64,000 bases of DNA from assembly GCF_019237615.1 (NCBI RefSeq), contig NZ_JAFAGT010000060.1, forward strand, positions 62,001 to 126,000, given 5' to 3'. Shown one piece after another: positions 58,815-64,000 of this stretch. The position numbers were made by a program, and so were the translations under genes. Below the pieces are notes generated by a model that saw nothing but the letters and a program-made list of their open reading frames with translations, did no database searches and was not told the DNA's origin. The stretch's first letter is position 1. Each line of letters starts with the position of its first letter. Source of the DNA: Roseateles sp. (lineage in GTDB: Bacteria > Pseudomonadota > Gammaproteobacteria > Burkholderiales > Burkholderiaceae_C).

Positions 58815-58845
58815 GCGTCCGGCCGCCATCACGGCGGCCGGACGC
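58815..58845 (-). terminator. 13-bp perfect stem-loop after the TonB receptor gene
   Basis: GCGTCCGGCCGCC-ATCAC-GGCGGCCGGACGC is a perfect 13-bp stem with a 5-base loop, nine bases after the receptor stop. On the transcribed strand it is followed by a pyrimidine-rich but not U-only tail, so it may act as a partial terminator or an mRNA stabiliser that sets the ratio of receptor to downstream enzymes. Confidence 0.6.
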
Positions 58846-58853
58846 ATGGGAGG

Positions 58854-61667
58854 TCAGAGCTTGTAGCTCAGGCCCAGCAAGTAGGACTTGCCGAACTTCT
58901 TGCGGTCGGTGGTCTGTCCGTTGACAGCGTCGTAGTACGAGAACCACGGGTTGGTCAGGTTGCTGCCCTGGGCCAGGATGGACAGGCCCTTGAACATGCC
59001 GCTGCCGAACTCATAGGAGGTCTGGAAGTCGACGCCGGTCGAGCCCTTGATGTAGACCAGCTGGTTGCGGTCCTGGTAATCGTTGATGGAACCCAGGAAG
59101 TCCGAGCGCTTGCGCGCGGCGACGGCAATCTGGAAGCCGTTCATTTCATAGTAGGCGCGCAGGTTGGTGACCTGCTTGGACAGGCCCGGCAGCGGGATCG
59201 TGGCGGTCTTGACGTTCTGCGTCGAGAAACCCGAGGCCGGCAGCGCGACGGAGCTGGAGGTGTTGGAGTAGTTGACCATGACGCCGAAGCCGTTCAGCCA
59301 GTTCGCGGCCAGCGACAGCGGCACGTTCAGCGCCAGCTCCATGCCACGGATCGAGCCACCCGAGCCGTTGACCGGCTGCGTGAACACGCCCACCGTGCTG
59401 CCGCTCGGCGGCAGCGACGTGCTCGGCGTCACATAGGCCTTGAAATCGAACGGTTGCCCGACGTTCAGGATGTAGGTGCTCAGCTGCTTGTAGAAGCCCG
59501 CGACGCTGACGTAGCCCTTGTTGCCGAAGTACTTCTCGTACGACAGGTCGAAGGCGTTCGCGCGGAACGGCTCCAGCCTCGGGTTGCCGCCGGTGCCGTT
59601 CAGGCGTTGCGGGCTGATGTCGGTCTTCAGCGACATCTCCACGGAGGTCTTCATGTCCTCCATGTTGGGCCGGGCCATCACACGGCCCAGGCCCAGGCGC
59701 AACACGCTGTCGCCGGTCAGCTGGGTCAGCAGGTTCAGGTTGGGGAGGAAGTCGTTGAAGCTGTGGCTGTCACCCATCGGGATGTAGGTGCAGCTCTTGG
59801 TCGCGTCATTGCAGGTGGCGTTGTCGACGCGGAAGCCGGAGCTGTGCTGCTGCGTATGCTGCATCTGCAGGCCGATGTTGCCGCGCACGTCCATTCCGCC
59901 AATCTGGGCTTCGATGTCGCCCTTGACGTAGGCGGTCGTGACCTTCTCCCTCACGCCCCAGCTCTTGCTGGCGATGTCCAGCACGGTCCAGGGAATCAGG
60001 TCGTAGACGGTACCCAGCGACCCGGCCGGGTTCCAGTTCAGCGTCGGGATGCCGGTGAGGCCGCCCACACCCACCGAGGCGTTCGGGATCTCGGCGTACG
60101 CGAGGCGGTCCTTGATCGTCCCGTTGGCGTTGAGGGCCCCCTTCACGGCCAGCGCGCCTTCGACGGCGACACGGTCCTTGGTGCGGTTGGTGAAGTTGCC
60201 ACCGAACTCCACCGCCGCAACCGGCCCCCAGGAAACCTCGGTCTTGCCCGACAGGCGCAGCGCCTTGATCTTGTCCTTGGTGGTCGGATTGGCGTAGTAG
60301 CCGTCCTGCACGCCGTTGGCGCCGGCCCAGCCCTGCACGTCGGTCAGCTTGATCAGCTTGGGATCGGCGTAGTTCAGGCCGCTGGTGTACTTCACGTCGG
60401 CCAGGTTGCTGCCGTCGAAGCCGGAGAAGCTGATGGTGTCGGCGTTGTTCAGCGTGTTGCCCGGCAGACCCGCCGTGGTCTCGTAGCGCACCGAGTGCTT
60501 GTCGACCGCGGAGTAGGACAAGTCACCCTTCAGCGTCCAGCCACCCGTCTTCAGCTTGTTGGCCCAGCCGATGGACTTCAGCGTGTCCGTGTAGTCCTCG
60601 TTGTGGTTGCGGATCACTCCCTTCCAGTTCGTGAAGGTGCCGGAGGTGGCGATGCCGTTGGAGACCGTCGCGTTGATCAGCGCGCCGCCGACGTCGTTCG
60701 CCCCCGCGGACAGGCCGCCGATGGGGCCTTCCAGGCCGCGCTTCTTGACCGAGAAGTTGCCCTTGGAATAGAAGATGTCGGCCGTCGACTCGAACTCCGC
60801 GTTCGGGCGGAACTGCAGCACGGCCATCGCGCCGGTGCGGTCGAAGTCGGTGCTCTCGATGTCGGTGGTGAAGCCGCCGGGCGTCTTCACGGTGCCGCCG
60901 TTGTAGGGCACGTCCGCAACCCAGCCACCCCAGGTGTTGAAGTTCGGGCGCCCGCCGCCGTTGGACTTGTGCTTGGTCAGGCCCAGCGCCACACCGAACG
61001 TGCGGTCTGCGAACTGGTCGATGTAGGACACCGAGGCGCGATCACCGCTGCCGGTGGTGAAGCCAGGCTGGTTCTCGGCCTTGGTGTTGTGCTCCTTGCG
61101 GTAGGTGACGGCCGCGCCGCGCTTGGCGAAGTTCAGCGGCCGCACCATCTGCAGATCTATCGTCGATGACAGTCCCTGGCCGACCAGCGACGCGTCGGGC
61201 GTCTTGTAGATGACGATGCCGCCCAGCAGTTCGGCCGGGTACTGGTCGAACTCGACGCCGCGGCCCGTGCCTGTAGACGCCTGTTCGCGGCCGTTGAGCA
61301 GGCCGCCATTGAAGTCCGGCGACATGCCGCGCACGCTGACCTGCTGCGCGCGACCGGTGACAGGGCTGAGCTGGATCGCAACGCCGGGCAGGCGCGAGAC
61401 CGATTCGGCGACGCTCGCGTCGGGCAGCTTGCCGATGTCCTCGGCCGAGATGGCCTCGACGATGGAGTCGCTGTTCTTCTTCACCGAGATCGCGTCCTCG
61501 ATGCCCTTGCGGATGCCGGTGACGGTCACCGTCTCGAGTTGCTTGGGCTGCTGGGCCTGTGCGGACGCGCCCGCGGCGGCGATCAACAGCGTGCAGCCTA
61601 TGGCCACCGGGCTGATGCGGAAGGACATGGCAGCCGGCATGCTGCGCCCGTCGTTGCTCTTGGTCAT
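58854..61667 (-). CDS. TonB-dependent outer-membrane receptor, probably for malto-oligosaccharides
   Basis: This energy-coupled outer-membrane transporter has 937 residues. It has a signal peptide ending near residue 37 (GASAQAQ). The TonB-box-like ETVTVTGIRKG is followed by the plug domain (SISVKK-like stretch AISVKKNSDSIVEAISAEDI, GKLPDASVAESVSRLPGVAI, VSVRGMSPDFNGG) and a 22-strand-type barrel to the C terminus (KKFGKSYLLGLSYKL). The plug phrases are those of the Caulobacter/Xanthomonas carbohydrate receptor group, including MalA-like receptors. GAGGAG lies upstream of the ATG at 61667, which is chosen over a longer frame. It is first in an operon with the CGTase-like, halogenase and amylase genes, and two candidate glucan operators lie upstream. 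No SusD partner is present. Confidence 0.94.
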   Translation of the reverse strand: MTKSNDGRSMPAAMSFRISPVAIGCTLLIAAAGASAQAQQPKQLETVTVTGIRKGIEDAISVKKNSDSIVEAISAEDIGKLPDASVAESVSRLPGVAIQLSPVTGRAQQVSVRGMSPDFNGGLLNGREQASTGTGRGVEFDQYPAELLGGIVIYKTPDASLVGQGLSSTIDLQMVRPLNFAKRGAAVTYRKEHNTKAENQPGFTTGSGDRASVSYIDQFADRTFGVALGLTKHKSNGGGRPNFNTWGGWVADVPYNGGTVKTPGGFTTDIESTDFDRTGAMAVLQFRPNAEFESTADIFYSKGNFSVKKRGLEGPIGGLSAGANDVGGALINATVSNGIATSGTFTNWKGVIRNHNEDYTDTLKSIGWANKLKTGGWTLKGDLSYSAVDKHSVRYETTAGLPGNTLNNADTISFSGFDGSNLADVKYTSGLNYADPKLIKLTDVQGWAGANGVQDGYYANPTTKDKIKALRLSGKTEVSWGPVAAVEFGGNFTNRTKDRVAVEGALAVKGALNANGTIKDRLAYAEIPNASVGVGGLTGIPTLNWNPAGSLGTVYDLIPWTVLDIASKSWGVREKVTTAYVKGDIEAQIGGMDVRGNIGLQMQHTQQHSSGFRVDNATCNDATKSCTYIPMGDSHSFNDFLPNLNLLTQLTGDSVLRLGLGRVMARPNMEDMKTSVEMSLKTDISPQRLNGTGGNPRLEPFRANAFDLSYEKYFGNKGYVSVAGFYKQLSTYILNVGQPFDFKAYVTPSTSLPPSGSTVGVFTQPVNGSGGSIRGMELALNVPLSLAANWLNGFGVMVNYSNTSSSVALPASGFSTQNVKTATIPLPGLSKQVTNLRAYYEMNGFQIAVAARKRSDFLGSINDYQDRNQLVYIKGSTGVDFQTSYEFGSGMFKGLSILAQGSNLTNPWFSYYDAVNGQTTDRKKFGKSYLLGLSYKL

Positions 61668-61766
61668 GAATGTCTCCTCTGTTTCGTGGAAAGCGACGTA
61701 GCCCTTGTCGCGGCGCTGGCTGCGGCACGCATCCCCCGGGCGAGAACCCAACGTCTCGAGCATGTT

Positions 61767-61781
61767 TGTATCAAAACTAGA
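61767..61781. promoter_or_regulatory. Candidate alpha-glucan operator 5 (TGTATCAAAACTAGA)
   Basis: It matches the reverse complement of the site at 45151 at 11 of 15 positions. It is the weakest of the eight copies. It lies 99 bp upstream of the TonB receptor ATG. Confidence 0.45.
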
Positions 61782-61920
61782 TTTTTGTCCGCACCTACGT
61801 AAACCCTAGAAGTTGCACGAAAGCGACCTGATTTCCTCGCAATACCAAGGGAAAACCAGCACACAAATGCGACACAAGTCCCTGCCCACTTGATCCATGG
61901 TCGCAAGGAAATGGCAAATC

Positions 61921-61935
61921 TGTAGCTCAACTACA
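61921..61935. promoter_or_regulatory. Candidate alpha-glucan operator 6 (TGTAGCTCAACTACA)
   Basis: Perfect TGTAG/CTACA arms around a 5-bp centre. It lies 253 bp upstream of the receptor ATG and 154 bp from operator 5, a spacing that could allow looping. Confidence 0.7.
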
Positions 61936-62101
61936 TGTCGTCGGATTGAGTTGAGTACGCCCATGAGAAGCGTGCGAATCAACGCCGCGACAGGCGCGGC
62001 AAGGCGGCGCCGACCATGCGGCGCGACGGTGCCGCCGTTCTGGTGAAGAAGTCAGGACGGGCGCCGGGGGGCGGGCAAGGCCGCGCGGCGCGGCCCGGGC
62101 A

Positions 62102-63094
62102 TCAGGCCTCGGCTTGTTCCAGCGCTAGCGCGGCGCCAGACAGTGCGGCCAGCGTGTCCGTGATGAGGACCGTGGGGATGCCCGCCAGGAAGGACTGGAA
62201 GCGCCCCTTGGCTTCGAAGCGATGGCGGAACTCCGACCGGAAGAAGCGCTCGCCAAGGCGCGGCACGATGCCGCCGCCGATGAAGACGCCGCCACGCGAA
62301 CCCAGCGTCAACGCGACGTTGCCGGCAAAGCCACCCAGCATGGCGCAGAAGGTATCCAGCGCACGAGCACAGGTCGGCGACTCGCCTGCCAGGCCCAGGG
62401 CCACGATCTGCTCGGTAGACAGGACGCCGACATCCTCACCCTCGCCCAACACCGTGGCCACGGCGCGGCACAACACCGGCAGACCTATGCCGGACAGGAA
62501 GCGCTCGGCCGACACATGCACGAAATCGCGGCGCGCCTGGTTCAGCACGGCAGCCTCGAAGTCATCGGCCGGCGCCAGCGTCGCATGCCCACCCTCCCCC
62601 GGCAGCGCCAGCCAGCAGCCGGGCGCCCGAACAACGCCACCCACGCCCAAGCCGGTGCCCGGGCCGATGACAGCCAAGACGGTGCCCACCGCCACCTCGC
62701 CGGCAGCCGGCGGCGGAGCGCCCCAGGCGCGCAGTTGGTCCGGGCGCAGCCGCGGCAGAGACAACGCCTGGGCCTCAAAGTCGTTCAGGCAGAGCAGCGT
62801 CTGCAGCCCCAACTCCTCCTGCGTGCCGGCACGCGAGAAGCTCCACGCACCATTGGTCAGGTCGATGCGGTCGCCGTCCAGCGCAGTCGCGAGCGCAAAG
62901 GCCGCGCTGCGCGGCCTGGGGCTGCCCGGCGCCTGGCCGTCCAGATAGGCCCGCGCAGCGGCGGCGGGGCCGGCATGCCCGGCCACGGGCAGCACGCGCA
63001 CATCCTCCACCGGGGCACCAGGGCCGGCCACGGTCCCGAAGCGAGCATTGGTGCCGCCGACATCGGCCACTAGCCAGGGAAAGGCGGCGCTCAT
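62102..63094 (-). CDS. glk: Glucokinase (Glk family), first copy
   Basis: This cytoplasmic enzyme phosphorylates glucose with ATP. The 330-residue protein starts MSAAFPWLVADVGGTNARFG and shows the phosphate-1 motif VADVGGTNARF, the catalytic-Asp region LCLNDFEAQALSLP, ATP-binding GPGTGLGVGG, the sugar-binding Glu/His motif LPGEGGHATLAP and the adenosine motif GGVFIGGGIVPRL. It belongs to the Glk (non-ROK) family. The ATG at 63094 is the family start; a longer frame is rejected. It is divergent from a second glucokinase gene, and candidate operators lie between the two. Confidence 0.94.
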   Translation of the reverse strand: MSAAFPWLVADVGGTNARFGTVAGPGAPVEDVRVLPVAGHAGPAAAARAYLDGQAPGSPRPRSAAFALATALDGDRIDLTNGAWSFSRAGTQEELGLQTLLCLNDFEAQALSLPRLRPDQLRAWGAPPPAAGEVAVGTVLAVIGPGTGLGVGGVVRAPGCWLALPGEGGHATLAPADDFEAAVLNQARRDFVHVSAERFLSGIGLPVLCRAVATVLGEGEDVGVLSTEQIVALGLAGESPTCARALDTFCAMLGGFAGNVALTLGSRGGVFIGGGIVPRLGERFFRSEFRHRFEAKGRFQSFLAGIPTVLITDTLAALSGAALALEQAEA

Positions 63095-63190
63095 GCCCAA
63101 GCTCCCGATACTACGGCGATGGGGTGGAATTGCAGGGTTCGGGCTTGGACGGGCACGGATCGAGAAGGCGTGGTTTCGGGCTCGCCGGAC

Positions 63191-63205
63191 GGTAGCAAAA
63201 CTACA
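63191..63205. promoter_or_regulatory. Candidate alpha-glucan operator 7 (GGTAGCAAAACTACA)
   Basis: Identical to operator 1 except at the first base. It is 96 bp upstream of the minus-strand glk ATG. Confidence 0.65.
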
Positions 63206-63312
63206 CACCTTCGACAATACAGAGCCGCCCTGAGCGGGCGCCAATCAACTGCAAATCGCTTCTGCGACTCGACCGAGGCTCGCGCCACGGGGAAAATCGC
63301 CCCTTCGCAAGC

Positions 63313-63327
63313 TGTAGTGGAGCTACA
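63313..63327. promoter_or_regulatory. Candidate alpha-glucan operator 8 (TGTAGTGGAGCTACA)
   Basis: Perfect TGTAG/CTACA arms; the centre differs from the AT-rich centres of the others. It is 88 bp upstream of the plus-strand glucokinase ATG. Confidence 0.62.
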
Positions 63328-63415
63328 GCGGCGACCGCAATCCAGGCCGCCGCCGGTACTGCCCGCCTGCTGAATAATCCGCCGCTCGACTTCTCCAGTC
63401 TCCCTGGCCGCTTCC

Positions 63416-64000
63416 ATGCCCCGTTTCGACAGCCCCCGCCTGCTTGCCGACATCGGCGGCACCTATGCCCGCTTCGCACTGGAGGTCGGGCCCGGCGAGT
63501 TCACGCAGATGGCCTCGCTGCGCTGTGCCGAGCACACCGATTTTCACGCCGCCGTGCGCGCCTACCTGGCGGGCCTGAGCCGGCGCGACGGCGGTGCACC
63601 TCAGATCGCTCATGCGGCCATCGCGATCGCAAACCCGGTCGAGGGCGACCAGGTGCGCATGACCAACTACCACTGGCAGTTCTCCATCGACGAGATGCGC
63701 CAGCGCCTGGGACTGGACACGCTGGTCGTCGTCAACGACTTCACGGCGCTGGCCATGGCCCTGCCGCGGCTGGCCGACGTGGACGTGCGCCAGGTCGGCG
63801 GTGGCCAGGCGCGCCGACCCAGCGTCATCGGCCTGCTGGGCGCCGGGACGGGCCTGGGCGTGTCTGGCCTGATCCCGGCTGGCGAAGGCTGGATCGCACT
63901 GGGCACCGAGGGCGGCCATGTCAACTTCGGCCCGCGCGACGAGCGCGAGATGGACATCCTGCGCTTTGCCTGGCAGACGCTGGACCACGTCTCCTACGAA
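63416..64000 (+). CDS. glk: Glucokinase (Glk family), second copy, 3' end outside window
   Basis: 195 residues are visible of about 330 expected, more if fused to a regulator domain as in some Burkholderiales. It starts [20 protein letters not shown]. The phosphate motif has Tyr where most Glk proteins, including the other copy, have Asn (GGTNARF). Other motifs are regular: [29 protein letters not shown] and [12 protein letters not shown]. It diverges from the first copy. The two differ clearly in sequence, so this is not a recent duplication. Whether the C terminus carries an RpiR/HexR-type regulatory domain cannot be seen. Confidence 0.92.
   Translation, partial: MPRFDSPRLLADIGGTYARFALEVGPGEFTQMASLRCAEHTDFHAAVRAYLAGLSRRDGGAPQIAHAAIAIANPVEGDQVRMTNYHWQFSIDEMRQRLGLDTLVVVNDFTALAMALPRLADVDVRQVGGGQARRPSVIGLLGAGTGLGVSGLIPAGEGWIALGTEGGHVNFGPRDEREMDILRFAWQTLDHVSYE

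Larger units (their letters stand above)
61668..62101. other. 434-bp control region upstream of the TonB receptor
   Basis: This lies between the receptor start and the glucokinase stop, both on the minus strand. It contains two candidate glucan operators (61767 and 61921) in a locally AT-rich stretch (about 61765-61935), which should hold the receptor promoter. The part near glucokinase (61980-62100) is very GC-rich with short repeats of GCGCGGC. No gene was seen. Confidence 0.6.
63095..63415. other. 321-bp divergent region between two glucokinase genes
   Basis: This holds candidate operators 7 (63191) and 8 (63313), one nearer each gene. No further gene was seen; short frames on either strand lack features. 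An AT-richer patch near 63190-63225 (AAAACTACA...GACAATACAG) may carry a promoter. Confidence 0.6.

Overview
The window looks like a chromosomal segment of a GC-rich betaproteobacterium, most likely a Burkholderiales member of the Roseateles/Mitsuaria/Rubrivivax kind. This rests on the strong G/C bias at third codon positions, the smc-zipA neighbourhood with ligA close by, the EmrAB-NodT efflux set and the family make-up of the proteins. I could not run a similarity search, so the genus is an inference. About 40 protein genes are supported. No rRNA, tRNA, CRISPR array, insertion sequence or phage gene was seen. Genes are packed tightly: ATGA/TGATG start-stop overlaps are common, and convergent genes nearly touch or overlap.

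Left half (1-28.4 kb), mostly housekeeping and stress. It opens with a DNA-alkylation repair operon (Ada/AlkA hybrid, ogt, EamA exporter). Next come an orphan XRE-type regulator and a LytS/LytTR two-component pair whose receiver has Gly in place of the phospho-accepting Asp. Then follow phosphohexomutase and Kdo transferase (waaA), a cupin, and a pirin-EmrA-EmrB-NodT-serine hydrolase block with a divergent LysR regulator. After that come ligA, a hemerythrin-like protein, an FNR-type regulator with an FNR-like box in front of it, a CBS/DUF21 membrane protein, zipA, smc, queF, a YkgJ-type Cys-cluster protein and a lipoprotein that joins a transglutaminase-like domain to TPRs.

Right half (28.5-64 kb), an unusually large alpha-glucan (starch/glycogen/maltodextrin) locus. 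It has eight GH13 enzymes, a GH77 (malQ), a GT35 phosphorylase (glgP), a MalK-E-F-G importer, a TonB-dependent receptor, a flavin-dependent halogenase homologue and two divergent glucokinases. A workable model is as follows. Secreted or periplasmic GH13 enzymes, including a CGTase-like enzyme with TIG and CBM20 domains, cut starch. The TonB receptor brings oligosaccharides across the outer membrane. Periplasmic enzymes trim them, MalEFGK imports the products, and cytoplasmic GlgP/MalQ/GlgX/GlgB with the glucokinases turn them into glucose phosphates or store them as glycogen.

The most interesting signal is a 15-bp palindrome, TGTAG-N5-CTACA. I found eight copies, all in intergenic regions of the glucan locus: two between pullulanase and amylase, two between glgP and malK, two upstream of the TonB receptor and two between the glucokinases. 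One copy overlaps a good -10 element in front of malK. This defines a candidate alpha-glucan regulon whose regulator is not encoded in the window. A 965-bp stretch (35796-36760) between a GNAT-Rnk fusion gene and malQ holds no convincing gene and differs in composition; it may be a gene relic.
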